Positions 55,165 to 63,669 of a stretch of 64,000 bases of DNA are shown here, piece after piece. Numbering within the stretch: the stretch's first letter is position 1; each line of letters begins with the position of its first letter. Under the pieces are notes generated by a model, which did no database searches, had not been told where the DNA came from, and worked only from the letters and a program-made list of their open reading frames with translations. Source of the stretch: Sporosarcina limicola (GTDB lineage Bacteria; Bacillota; Bacilli; Bacillales_A; Planococcaceae); assembly GCF_014873855.1 (NCBI RefSeq), contig NZ_JADBEL010000015.1:38666-102665 (forward strand). Direction: 5' to 3'. Made by a program: the position numbers and the translations under genes.

Positions 55165-55389
55165 CTAGCGTTGATGGTTTTCTTTCGGCATCCCTGCTAC
55201 AATTTTTCGCCATGCATCTTCCACGCTTAGGTTCTGCGCCTCTACTAGTTGATGACGTACGTAAGCAGAAAGTGATCCTTCTTCGTCGCATACATTCTCT
55301 AGCATTTCTAACAAATTATCTCCGGGGAGGATGAGCAATTCATATTTTCTATCCATTACTACAGAATGTGTCCACTGTTTCGCTATCAC
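55165..55389 (-). CDS. Small unknown protein
   Basis: Frame of 74 codons from a GTG; the ATG 12 codons in (MDRKYELLILPGDNLLEMLE) may be the real start. It overlaps an upstream 23-codon frame (MLKDMLNYLQECDSETVDTF, from about 55421) whose stop overlaps that ATG, so the two may be coupled or one shifted gene. The peptide is acidic with a predicted helix SLSAYVRHQLVEAQNL. It is in the immunity gene group. Confidence 0.4.
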   Translation of the reverse strand: MIAKQWTHSVVMDRKYELLILPGDNLLEMLENVCDEEGSLSAYVRHQLVEAQNLSVEDAWRKIVAGMPKENHQR

Positions 55390-55475
55390 ATTCCTGCAAA
55401 TAATTCAGCATGTCCTTCAACATATTACTCGCCTCTTTATATTTGGGTTATTGTATTCTCGCCTACTCATATCGC

Positions 55476-56579
55476 TTATGTTTGTTGATGGTGCATGGAG
55501 GCTATAGAGCAATCCAAGCAAACTTCGATATACAACGTTCCTTCACTATAATCCATCACTGTATCCCATTGAATCTGTGCCACATATTTCATCGGCTTAC
55601 TGCAATCTGGACAAGCAATGTATTGCCAATCTTGCACCCAGGAAGCAAAACCACCTATTGTATTGATATCCTCACTGCCTACACCGTAAAATAGTGGAAC
55701 CGGTGTTTTTCCCAGTATATAGGGATTAGCTAACAGCTCTTTCATCACATCTTCATCCACATAATTTTCCATCTCGTCTTCCAATTCGTTATAAGGAAAA
55801 ATTGGTGTGCTTCCGCCATCCCATGTAAATCGACTGAATACCGCATCAGTAAAGCCACAGCAATTAGGGCAACCAGTTGCGGTAAAAATCCCGTCCATCC
55901 CTAAAAATTTTAGCCGTTCATCCTGTCCATCCAACACGAGCATATCTACTAATTGGCAGCTACAGTGGGGACATGTATCCTGACACAATCGCCCAATTAC
56001 AGCTGTATTGTCTATGCTTTTATCTCCCTTTTCCATTGCATAACAAGTAGCGTAATTCAACTCGTGTCGATTCCCCTCTTGATCAAACGTCCATCCCCCC
56101 GCTTGGGCATAGACAGATGGATTTACATACAGCTTTTCACGCCACGGCCTAGGATTACGTTCCAGCATCAGCAACGTTTGCAATGCTTGGTCATCACCTT
56201 GCATCGCAAGACATGTCATCAGCTCGCTCGCCTCACGCGAATCTGTAGCCTCCATTAGCAACGTGATCATTCCGTCACGTACATCTACTGGAGCGTTATA
56301 ATAAAGCTGCTCCATCGAAAATGCTCTTGCTTCCAATGCTGCTCGCTGCAACTCTGGTGGACAGATGCCGCGGATTTCCAACAGTTTACAGCAAACATCA
56401 TATTCATCAGTATCCCATTTACTCAATCGACCAGCATGCGCAATCAGATGTTGGATTTTACTCGTAATCTGCTCATGCGTCCATGCCAATACCTCGTTTC
56501 TTTCTTGCTCCGTTCGGCATTTCCAGCATACTCCTTTAAAGCCAATCGGCGTACTACAACTCTCACAATTATGCTTCAT
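55476..56579 (-). CDS. DUF1963-like zinc-ribbon protein, immunity-type
   Basis: A 367-residue Cys-rich protein. The N-terminus has a CESCSTPIGFKGVCWKC ribbon, the middle a second (CPHCSCQLVD, GCPNCCGF) and the C-terminus a third (ACPDCSKPMKYVAQI, VCLDCSIASMHHQQT). The end, GGFASWVQDWQYIACPDCSK, matches the DUF1963/YwqG-related C-terminal block of proteins next to polymorphic toxins. The first half is helical repeats (HEAT-like). GAGGGAGAT precedes the ATG. It is followed by a CbrC protein on the same strand. Confidence 0.6.
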   Translation of the reverse strand: MKHNCESCSTPIGFKGVCWKCRTEQERNEVLAWTHEQITSKIQHLIAHAGRLSKWDTDEYDVCCKLLEIRGICPPELQRAALEARAFSMEQLYYNAPVDVRDGMITLLMEATDSREASELMTCLAMQGDDQALQTLLMLERNPRPWREKLYVNPSVYAQAGGWTFDQEGNRHELNYATCYAMEKGDKSIDNTAVIGRLCQDTCPHCSCQLVDMLVLDGQDERLKFLGMDGIFTATGCPNCCGFTDAVFSRFTWDGGSTPIFPYNELEDEMENYVDEDVMKELLANPYILGKTPVPLFYGVGSEDINTIGGFASWVQDWQYIACPDCSKPMKYVAQIQWDTVMDYSEGTLYIEVCLDCSIASMHHQQT

Positions 56580-56648
56580 GATTTCATCTCCCTCACAATA
56601 ATAGATCGGCAGTCAATACTCTTCATATCTCTTTTCTATTTCATATGA

Positions 56649-57167
56649 TTAATCTGCATCCACCCATAAATGATATTTTTGACAATGCAGGCATTGGAAT
56701 AGATAGCCTGCCAGCGAACCTAACTTCACCAAATGCTCTCTTATGTCGGTGTATTCGCCACGCTCCTCATATTCAGCAAGCACTTCATCTGCAATTCCCA
56801 TCTCTTCCAACTCTGCTGTTCCTATATCGCCAAGATAGGCACAAAAATCGTCGCAACAAGCGAGCCAATATTCCCCTTGCCAGCTTACATATCCAGGTGT
56901 TCGTTCGAGTAATTCCTTATGCTTCTCTGGATTAGAAACCTTATCCATTTCCACATCTTGCATAAAGTCACCATCAAACTTGGCTGCTGCTGCTCCACTG
57001 GCAATGCAGGATAGGCAAAGACAATTAATATCCTCTACGCAATACATCGTAGGATAATATAGAATTACAGTGTTTCCACAACATTCACAAATACTCTCCC
57101 CCTCTTCGAGCACATCAATTTCTCTTATATTTGGACTATACTTAAAATGGATTTGATCATCGTTCAT
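56649..57167 (-). CDS. CbrC/UPF0167 family protein
   Basis: This protein of about 172 residues has IHFKYSPNIREIDVLEEGES, ICECCGNTVILYYPTMYC, CLSCIASGAAAAKFDGDFMQ and RTPGYVSWQGEYWLACCDDF. These are CbrC family blocks; E. coli CbrC is linked with colicin E2 tolerance. ATG 57167 lies nine bases after GGGGAGGG; a second ATG three codons earlier is too close to it. It fits the immunity group. Confidence 0.8.
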   Translation of the reverse strand: MNDDQIHFKYSPNIREIDVLEEGESICECCGNTVILYYPTMYCVEDINCLCLSCIASGAAAAKFDGDFMQDVEMDKVSNPEKHKELLERTPGYVSWQGEYWLACCDDFCAYLGDIGTAELEEMGIADEVLAEYEERGEYTDIREHLVKLGSLAGYLFQCLHCQKYHLWVDAD

Positions 57168-57176
57168 CTTTGTCAT

Positions 57177-57555
57177 CCCTCCCCAAAATCAATCACCTTA
57201 TCTCAAAAATTTTTCCAATCCATAAAGCCCGAATTAGAATTAAAATCGATAAATTCACTGGTCGAAGTGTCTATCGCTCTACTAATGCAGGAGCTTCTTC
57301 ATCTTTAGACTTGAATTTTCTCCAATTGTTTAAGCTAACCTTTTTTAAATATATGGTACCACTCCTCTTATATTAATAGTAAGAGCTCTTTCCGTTAGAA
57401 TTTCCAGTTAATCTAATAGAAAAGTAAACTACATTTCAAAAAGAACATACATTCTCAACTCCATCCTATCACAAACTATACCGTTTATACCAACGCATCC
57501 TTTCTATATACTCGGCATTAATTATTTAGAATTGAATACATAGCCTGTTAATGGT
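57177..57555. other. Intergenic stretch with shared upstream repeat
   Basis: Contains the 90-bp repeat noted at 57407 and probably the promoter for the CbrC/DUF1963 genes. No gene is seen. Confidence 0.4.
57407..57496. repeat. Upstream repeat, copy 1
   Basis: About 90 bases from GTTAATCTAATAG to CCAACGCATC are roughly 80% alike to 62679-62766. Both lie upstream of a minus-strand gene. On that strand both contain TTGGTATAAACGGTAT (A for G in copy 2). Confidence 0.6.
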
Positions 57556-58534
57556 AACTTATGGTTTTTTGTTGATGTGACAAATAAAACCATGGACGGC
57601 TTTACGGATTTTCTGAACCGAATCAAAGAATACATTATTGATAACAGCTGATTTTAACCAACCCCAAAGCTCCTCAATCATATTAAGGTTTGGGCTGTAA
57701 GGCGGAAGGTACATCAACGTTAAAAACGCCTTATGTTGCTCCAAAAATGGCTGAATGAGTTTTGCATGATGAATCCGTGCGTTATCCAAAATCATGACAA
57801 TGTGTTCGCCTTTATAGGTAGCCACCACTTTTTCGAGAAAAGATAGAAACTCAACGGCCGTATAGTGCTCTTCTTGTACACAAAAAACCTCTCCTGTTGC
57901 GTAATCCAACGTGCCGATTAACTTTGCACCCCAATGTTTTCCGTAAGTTGGAATAATCTTTTGTTGGCCTTTGGGAAACCACGTTCGTGATAGCGCTTGA
58001 TAATAACGAATCATCGATTCATCCTGAAATAAAATACGGTCAATTTCTTCATTCAAGAGTTTTTTTAGGATTTCAAACGCTTGTTTAAACGCTGCTTGTT
58101 TGGCAGGATCGGCTTTAGCAAGTGTATACGTAGGTTTTGTAAAGCTTAAATTGAGGCACTCAAGCAAAGTCCGTGTGCCTCGGTCCGAATAGTGCACATT
58201 GAATTCCCGCTTAATTCATTCACGAATAATGGGGGAAGTCCAATTCATTTCCACTGGAAATCCTACATCTACAGGTGTCTGGTTTACAATCGTCTGATAG
58301 AGTTTCTGTTCCTGCTCGGGAGTAAGCATCGGGTTACGACCTGGGGGATGACCCCTATGTAGTCCATCCAGACCTTTCTCACGATACGCCTTACTATAAT
58401 TGTACAGTGTGGAAATTCTTCGGCCGAGTACTTCCGCTATGTTTTCATATGATTCACCGCGTAGAAGCATCAAAATTGTTAGATAGCGCTCATGCATTCG
58501 TAAGTCTTTATTTTCTTTCATAGCTCCATAAGTT
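57556..58534 (-). mobile_element. IS630-family insertion sequence
   Basis: An element of about 980 bp bounded by AACTTATGG at 57556-57564 and its inverse CCATAAGTT at 58526-58534. The one transposase frame is split by a nonsense codon. The IS lies directly against an IS3 orfB relic, which it probably interrupted. Confidence 0.65.
57559..58521 (-). pseudogene. IS630 transposase with in-frame stop
   Basis: The N-terminal 101 codons hold a helix-turn-helix (RGESYENIAEVLGRRISTLY) and end in a TGA at 58216-58218. The same frame goes on as IKREFNVHYSDRGTRTLLEC and the DDE domain: LFQDESMIRYY, IVMILDNARIHHAK and YLPPYSPNLNMIEELWGWLK. One TGG-to-TGA change is enough to explain the break. Otherwise the protein is full length (about 320 codons). 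Confidence 0.85.
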
Positions 58535-58862
58535 GAAAAAACATAGCCATTTAGCAGAAGATGCCTTTATCCATTCAGATCAAGGTTTCCATTATACAAA
58601 TCCACAATTCCAAGCTTTAGTAAAGAAGATGGGGCTAGGTCAATCGATGTCACGCCGGGGAAACTGTTGGGATAACGCTCCCCAGGAATCGTTTTTTGGG
58701 CATTTTAAAGATGAAACGATTATTAAAGAGTGTGAAACATTAGAGGAAGTAAAACGTGAAATTAAAAGTTATATGACTTACTACAATCATTATCGAGGGC
58801 AACGGAATTTAAAAAAGCTGCCGCCTGCAAAATACAGACAGCAGCTTCAACAAGTTGCCTAG
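58533..58862 (+). pseudogene. IS3-family transposase OrfB, C-terminal relic
   Basis: The frame carries DAFIHSDQGFHYTNPQFQAL, then SMSRRGNCWDNAPQESFFGH and TYYNHYRGQRNLKKLPPAKY, the end of an rve/DDE domain (IS3/IS150). About two thirds of OrfB and all of OrfA are missing. The right end of the element (TTCTTTACAAAGGGCACAATTTAC) follows at about 58873-58896. Confidence 0.8.
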
Positions 58863-59054
58863 GCTTTTTTAAAATGTTCTTTACAAAGGGCACAATTTAC
58901 TTTTTTGGCATGCCCTGAGTAGTTACCAGGCGTGGTCTTTTATATCGAAAGCCAAGTACAAACACCAGAACTTTACATGCGGTTGTTTATAAAATAGCTA
59001 ATAAAATCATCATTCCCCCCAAATTATACTACCCTATAAAAATGAAGAAATTAC

Positions 59055-60518
59055 CTATTCCCTCGTCTCTACTCTAATAAACTTTCCATTTTCATCACGC
59101 GCAAATGTAGTAGGATAACTTTCCTTTAAGAATGGAATAATATCTCGGTCGTAATTGGCAATTGTGTTCAGCGAATAGACACCTAAGTTTTCCTCATTAT
59201 CCATATACTCATCATCTTCATCACCAGCAACAAAACGCCAACCACTATCATATTCTTCTTTATCCAAATCCGGCTCTTCTCGGTACATATAGCCGACTTT
59301 CTTGCCATCAACCAAAATGCCGTCTGTTGCAAAGCATCCCATTGGCTCATCCCAAGAAAATAACTCCTCGATTTGCTCCGGCTGTAATGCAAAATCTTTC
59401 TGCGGGTTTAAGGACACTACACAAGGTCGTGTAATATCCAGCACAGAAGGGAAACAATCAAACTCTTCCTCCAATGCCTCCACCCCATTGCGAAGCTTAT
59501 ACTGCACTTCCTCCTCATAAAGTGGAACGACTTGCCAAAATACCACTTGATCACCATTAGGAAGCGCACTAACTAAACTCTCCTCTTCGAAATTAAGTGG
59601 CACTGACAACATGATACTGTTCAATAACGTATTTTCTGCAAATGGTTCTCCTGCTGGAATCGTATGTCCCCAGCCAAGCCATGTATCTTGCTGTAAAGAA
59701 AAACGAGAAAGAATTTTTAACCAGCGTAATGGCCAGTAATCTTTTTCATCCTCACTATGTACATCCCAATCTTTTGGTAAATTAATCAAAAACTCTGCAC
59801 GTTTTGGTCCTTCATAGCCATCAGGAATGTTCATCTGATGCATGCCTGCCCCCATTGTGACAATTGTGTAGTAATCATGCTCTGGTCTAGGCTCTATAAT
59901 TAGAAGATCGATATGTAAATCAGGCGAAACCAATTCATGAAACACATTTTTATGCTCTCCAAACCATTTTGTCGTATGTTCTTCAATCGCCTGCATCTCT
60001 TCTTCGCTATATACAAGAGGTTCATACACTTCCTGATCATACTCTCCTACCAATGCGATCAGCGCAGCATCCTCAGCTTCGGATAATTCAAGCTCCAACC
60101 CCGACTTAACCATTGCAAGCATACCAAGAGATTCCTCATCCCCTAATTTATAAGCTTTCTCAAAATGATTCAACGCTCTTCTCATCAATTCCTCATCGTC
60201 CGTATCATAATAATAAGCGTAGCCAAGTCGATAATGCCATAAACTATCATTCTCCCCCTCTGGTGCTACACCTTCCAATAGCGCAATTGCTTCCGAATAT
60301 TCATCCAGATTGTTATGCGCTCTTGCCAACAAACCAATTAGTTCATAATCCTTTTCGTAACCTTCAATTTGATGAATTAACTCGATAATTTGCTGATGCT
60401 CATCATCTTGATGAAAACGCTCGACCTGCGCGTATAATTCCGAGCTTTTCCCATTTTGTGCATGTGAATTATTATCCATTTCCATCCCCATCTCTACCGT
60501 TTCTAATGAATCCTTCAT
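59055..60518 (-). CDS. TPR-SUFU-DUF2185 protein, immunity-type
   Basis: This 487-residue acidic protein has TPR-like repeats at about 25-140 (GLLARAHNNLDEYSEAIALL, FEKAYKLGDEESLGMLAM), a suppressor-of-fused domain at about 180-360 (HIDLLIIEPRPEHDYYTIVT, PNGDQVVFWQVVPLYEEEV) and a C-terminal DUF2185 domain (GKKVGYMYREEPDLDKEEYD, then SLNTIANYDRDIIPFLKESY). Both SUFU and DUF2185 are known immunity classes for polymorphic toxins. AGGAAGAAG precedes the ATG. No toxin gene is near. Confidence 0.75.
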   Translation of the reverse strand: MKDSLETVEMGMEMDNNSHAQNGKSSELYAQVERFHQDDEHQQIIELIHQIEGYEKDYELIGLLARAHNNLDEYSEAIALLEGVAPEGENDSLWHYRLGYAYYYDTDDEELMRRALNHFEKAYKLGDEESLGMLAMVKSGLELELSEAEDAALIALVGEYDQEVYEPLVYSEEEMQAIEEHTTKWFGEHKNVFHELVSPDLHIDLLIIEPRPEHDYYTIVTMGAGMHQMNIPDGYEGPKRAEFLINLPKDWDVHSEDEKDYWPLRWLKILSRFSLQQDTWLGWGHTIPAGEPFAENTLLNSIMLSVPLNFEEESLVSALPNGDQVVFWQVVPLYEEEVQYKLRNGVEALEEEFDCFPSVLDITRPCVVSLNPQKDFALQPEQIEELFSWDEPMGCFATDGILVDGKKVGYMYREEPDLDKEEYDSGWRFVAGDEDDEYMDNEENLGVYSLNTIANYDRDIIPFLKESYPTTFARDENGKFIRVETRE

Positions 60519-60621
60519 TATAATACTTCTTCCTAATGCTACAGAGGATTCTAAATATATAGTATAACTCTAAAAGAGCATATTTCAATGTAAAATTTTC
60601 CAGATGAAAACGACAGACTGA

Positions 60622-60804
60622 TCTTTCATTGGTATCATCAAAATCATCGAATTCCTTCTGAATGATTAACAGCTCTTCTCCAAGGCACTCCGTATTATCC
60701 GCAATCCACTCTTGGAGATGCTCCCTCTCCCGTATGCCTAATTCCTGAAAAGTTTTATTTGCAATTTTTGTAATTTTATTTAAACCTTGATCGACGACAA
60801 ACAT
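60622..60804 (-). pseudogene. Truncated nuclease-type gene (N-terminus only)
   Basis: The first 61 codons (LNKITKIANKTFQELGIRER, EHLQEWIADNTECLGEELLI, IQKEFDDFDDTNER) match the start of a widespread NucS/DUF91-like PD-(D/E)XK family that would continue with a LDLLALDKDGNLVIIENK block. Here homology stops at that point and unrelated sequence runs to a stop at 60472, inside the next gene. The catalytic core is lost. Confidence 0.5.
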
Positions 60805-60883
60805 GATATACCTCCCTCGTATCCAATAATATTGGACTCCGATTCAAATCAAAATTACAGAACTGCCATGCATTTTCACTGTC

Positions 60884-61723
60884 TCATTTAAGAGCATCAA
60901 CCAACTCTTTCAAGGACCTTACAATATCTTCAGTGGAATGTATAGCAGTGTTCATTGCTAACATATCTGTCAAAGTTAAATTTAATTTTTGAATTTCATC
61001 ACGTGTGACATTATGCCATATTGGCAATATAACTGAACCATCAGTAGTCGCATCCTTTTGGAAAATACCGTTCAGTTCATAATTCGTCCAATACTTCTTT
61101 AAAAAACTTTGTGATAACACAATCAGACAAAAGCGTGAATTAATTAAACCTTTATCAATGCTTTGGCGAATACTTTGGCCCCATCCAATCTGATCTGAAT
61201 CATACCAAGTATCAATACCTGCCTCTTGCAAAGCTCTAGCTAAAGGTTCTACAAAATCGTCTTTGTCTTCAGATGCATGCGAAATAAACACATCATATTT
61301 CTTGTCCAAAAAAGTATTATCTGTATCAACTTTTATTATTTCTTGAATTTGTGATTTTTGTGTTGCAAGGGCTTTCTGCTGAAGTGTTTCCATAGCTTTT
61401 TGATGCTGTTCCCGCTCTTTTGCTTGTGCTTTCATCAAGTCACTCTGTTTATTAGTCAGCCCTTTAGATTTATCGACCAGTTGTTTGGATAATTTAACTT
61501 GTTCTGCTTGCGCACTTGTCAGCTCCTTAGATGCCGATTGATATTCTCTCTGAGCGGAGCTTATTGTGGATATAGTTTTTGCTCCCATCGACTTTTTCTG
61601 CGCCTTCGCTATCTTCTCAATTGCTTTTGCTTCTTTTAATTTTTGTGCATCTATTTTCTTATTGATACTAGTAATACCCGTTTCTAAACTTTTTATCTGG
61701 CTAAGTAACATACTAATTGACAT
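60884..61723 (-). CDS. TIR-domain protein with N-terminal coiled coil
   Basis: A 279-residue protein. Residues 1-135 form a long Lys/Gln/Ala-rich coiled coil (MLLSQIKSLETGITSINKKI, SASKELTSAQAEQVKLSKQL). Residues 142-279 are a TIR domain: KYDVFISHASEDKDDFVEPL, GWGQSIRQSIDKGLINSRFC and YWTNYELNGIF, with Glu216 in the place of the catalytic Glu of NAD-cleaving TIRs. Such proteins kill the infected cell by depleting NAD or make cyclic ADP-ribose signals. GAGAGGAA precedes the ATG. It starts 24 bp after a zinc-ribbon gene, so the two form an operon. Confidence 0.82.
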   Translation of the reverse strand: MSISMLLSQIKSLETGITSINKKIDAQKLKEAKAIEKIAKAQKKSMGAKTISTISSAQREYQSASKELTSAQAEQVKLSKQLVDKSKGLTNKQSDLMKAQAKEREQHQKAMETLQQKALATQKSQIQEIIKVDTDNTFLDKKYDVFISHASEDKDDFVEPLARALQEAGIDTWYDSDQIGWGQSIRQSIDKGLINSRFCLIVLSQSFLKKYWTNYELNGIFQKDATTDGSVILPIWHNVTRDEIQKLNLTLTDMLAMNTAIHSTEDIVRSLKELVDALK

Positions 61724-61747
61724 ACTCTTCCTCTCCCCTTTTTTTAT

Positions 61748-62626
61748 CTATCTTTTCTCAAGATCCCCCCTCGCAAACCAACCAACCAACACAAACATAT
61801 CCCAATTATTAACTCGGAAATCACTTCCCATGTATATCGCCAGTTCCAATCTATTCCTTCTTAGATTTTCACGCACATCCCCAATGCCCGTGAATTGAAC
61901 TTGTCCATGTTGGTCAACTAAACGTTCTATGGACCAAAACTTTTTTAGATAACTGCTGTTTAATCGTTCAGCGGTAAAAGCTTCTTCAAAAACTACCGTT
62001 ATGGTTTCTTTATTATTTTCAATAACTATTTCCGCTACTTCTCCAAGTTGCTGAATACTTTTCACATTACCCATTATCAAGCGAATTTCTCCAATATCTG
62101 ATGACGTTATTTCATCAACGAACCGTTTGGAAATATTCCTTCTTCTAAGAAGAAGTTCATCTTCATAGAGGTCACCATCAAACAAAACCATTTGAATTGA
62201 AGACGCGTTCCTTTTGGCATTTGTAACTGCTCTCTCTTTTTTTCTTGCTCCAGTAGTAGCTCTATTCTTCTGTCGAATCTCCTTTTCTTCTTCGGTTAAA
62301 TTCATTTGTACAAAAGCATCTTGCAAAGCATTTTGTCTTCTATTATAAGTAATTTCAACACTAATTATATTCGTTGTGTTCCTGCCTAAACTCATAGGTA
62401 TCCTATCAAAATAAAACAAACAATCTCTCGAATGTTCGTCAAATCTCCAAGTTCTAAAATGTGCTGTTTTCCCACTACTAAAGCTAATTTTAGCTGGACA
62501 ATTTTCTGTTGGGCAGTATAGTTTTCGTTTTAGTTCATTCTCATAAATACGAGCTGTTATCTCTCTAGGATGAATCTCTTTTGTTACTCCATCCTTATCC
62601 AAATAGATAGCACTCAAAATCCGCAT
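61748..62626 (-). CDS. Zinc-ribbon protein of unknown function, partner of the TIR gene
   Basis: I recognise no named family. This protein of about 292 residues has a CoiA-like N-terminal metal site at about 37-72: LYCPTENCPAKISFSSGKTA, then HFRTWRFDEHSRDCLFYF. A basic helical stretch (RQKNRATTGARKKERAVTNA) follows, then a mixed alpha/beta part (EIRLIMGNVKSIQQLGEVAE, then WDMFVLVGWFARG). No nuclease or ATPase motif is obvious. ATG 62626 follows AAGGGGG. A shared upstream repeat lies at 62679-62766. It may sense the trigger for the TIR protein. Confidence 0.6.
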   Translation of the reverse strand: MRILSAIYLDKDGVTKEIHPREITARIYENELKRKLYCPTENCPAKISFSSGKTAHFRTWRFDEHSRDCLFYFDRIPMSLGRNTTNIISVEITYNRRQNALQDAFVQMNLTEEEKEIRQKNRATTGARKKERAVTNAKRNASSIQMVLFDGDLYEDELLLRRRNISKRFVDEITSSDIGEIRLIMGNVKSIQQLGEVAEIVIENNKETITVVFEEAFTAERLNSSYLKKFWSIERLVDQHGQVQFTGIGDVRENLRRNRLELAIYMGSDFRVNNWDMFVLVGWFARGDLEKR

Positions 62627-62678
62627 AAAATCCCCCTTCAATCGTTGCTGTTTTTAAAATTTTCTTTTCTGCACAATA

Positions 62679-62766
62679 GTTAATTTAATAGGAAAATAGA
62701 TTGCATCAAAGGAACGTATATTCTTAACTCAATCCTACCACAAACCATACTGTTTATACCAATAAA
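62679..62766. repeat. Upstream repeat, copy 2
   Basis: Matches 57407-57496 at about 80%, including TTTATACCAA and ATCCTACCACAAACCATAC. It lies 50 bp before the zinc-ribbon/TIR operon and probably holds its promoter. Confidence 0.6.
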
Positions 62767-62784
62767 TCAAAACAATTGGTCTAC

Positions 62785-63192
62785 TTAACCAATAATAAAA
62801 ACCCCAGCATCCATTTCTGAACACCAGGGCCTTAAATCAATCCTATACATCCATCCCAGCAGCCTCCGAACGGTAATCCTCATCTTGGCTCTCGCGGAAT
62901 CACGTAAATTCCAGTCGATGCTCATATTCTCTTTGATTGCCTTCGTCAGCTCATGGGCAATCACTTTCAAGATGTCATCGCCTAATACTTGTTCTGCCGT
63001 ATCATGTGAAGCTAATGCATCATAGAAAGCCACTTCTTCTAAATATCCATCGGACAGAATCAAAATATCAGGACTTTCGATGCTGAGCGGGGTATAAATA
63101 TCAATTACTTCATCGGAAATCAATGGATAAAAAGCCTTGATGTATATGGACTGAGAACTATGAAATTCAATCAATTCATAAAAAGCATACAT
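62785..63192 (-). pseudogene. HsdR C-terminal relic (copy 2)
   Basis: The 135 codons read SPDILILSDGYLEEV, then AFYDALASHDTAEQVLGDDI, LKVIAHELTKAIKENMSIDW and RDSARAKMRITVRRLLGWMY. In HsdR the SDxxLEEV and FYDAL blocks are ~80 residues apart, so an internal piece was deleted. The motor and nuclease domains are absent. Related to copy 1 at 48198-48440. Confidence 0.6.
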
Positions 63193-63193
63193 A

Positions 63194-63222
63194 TTGACTA
63201 TGTGAACGGCATATACTATAAT
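63194..63222 (+). promoter_or_regulatory. Strong promoter before the Abi_2 remnant
   Basis: TTGACT at 63194-63199 and TATAAT at 63217-63222 with a 17-base spacer; the start site would be near 63229. Confidence 0.65.
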
Positions 63223-63237
63223 GATTTTAAACGATTA

Positions 63238-63277
63238 GGCCCATGTTCCTTCCGAGGACTGGGCCATTTTTATTTTT
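63238..63277 (+). terminator. Early terminator in the Abi_2 leader
   Basis: GGCCCA at 63238-63243 pairs with TGGGCC at 63260-63265, followed by ATTTTTATTTTTT. It starts about 10 bases after the predicted start site, so it would stop most transcripts before the gene. Confidence 0.6.
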
Positions 63278-63295
63278 TGGGAGAGTGACACCTTC

Positions 63296-63505
63296 ATGAA
63301 GCCATTTACAACCCATAGAATGCAACTAAAAGGTCTTAGAGACAGAGGACTTATAATAAACAATGGCTCCAAAGCTATGCGTATTTTAGAAGCCGAAAAT
63401 TATTATAATGTTATCAACGGTTACAAGGATTTGTTCCTTCAAAGAGATCCCCAAAGGAATCCTATTTCTCCTGAAAAATATAATACTGGTACTAAATTTC
63501 AGTAG
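63296..63505 (+). pseudogene. Truncated Abi_2 (AbiD/AbiF-like) gene
   Basis: The 69 codons read KPFTTHRMQLKGLRDRGLII, NNGSKAMRILEAENYYNVIN and GYKDLFLQRD, the start of the Abi_2 abortive infection family (full length about 300 residues, HEPN-type RNase core). It ends at a TAG after YNTGTKFQ, and the rest is not found downstream. GGGAGAGTG precedes the ATG. The IS4-type element begins about 100 bp later and may have removed the remainder. Confidence 0.65.
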
Positions 63506-63613
63506 CATTGCATAAAAACTATTTCGATTTGTCAAGTTCCTAAAATACCAATAACGAAATGTTTGATTTTCACTAAAATGTAAGTTTTAAGACTATTAAT
63601 AGATAAAAAAACC

Positions 63614-63660
63614 CCTTATAATTAGGTTTGATAGTCCTGTCCAAATCCCTAATTATAAGG
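63614..63660 (+). promoter_or_regulatory. Hairpin that buries the transposase ribosome site
   Basis: CCTTATAATTAGG at 63614-63626 pairs perfectly with CCTAATTATAAGG at 63648-63660. The ribosome site AAGGAG (63657-63662) starts inside the second arm. Read-through transcripts from outside would fold and hide it, as known for IS10 and IS50. Confidence 0.55.
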
Positions 63661-63669
63661 AGAAATCAC

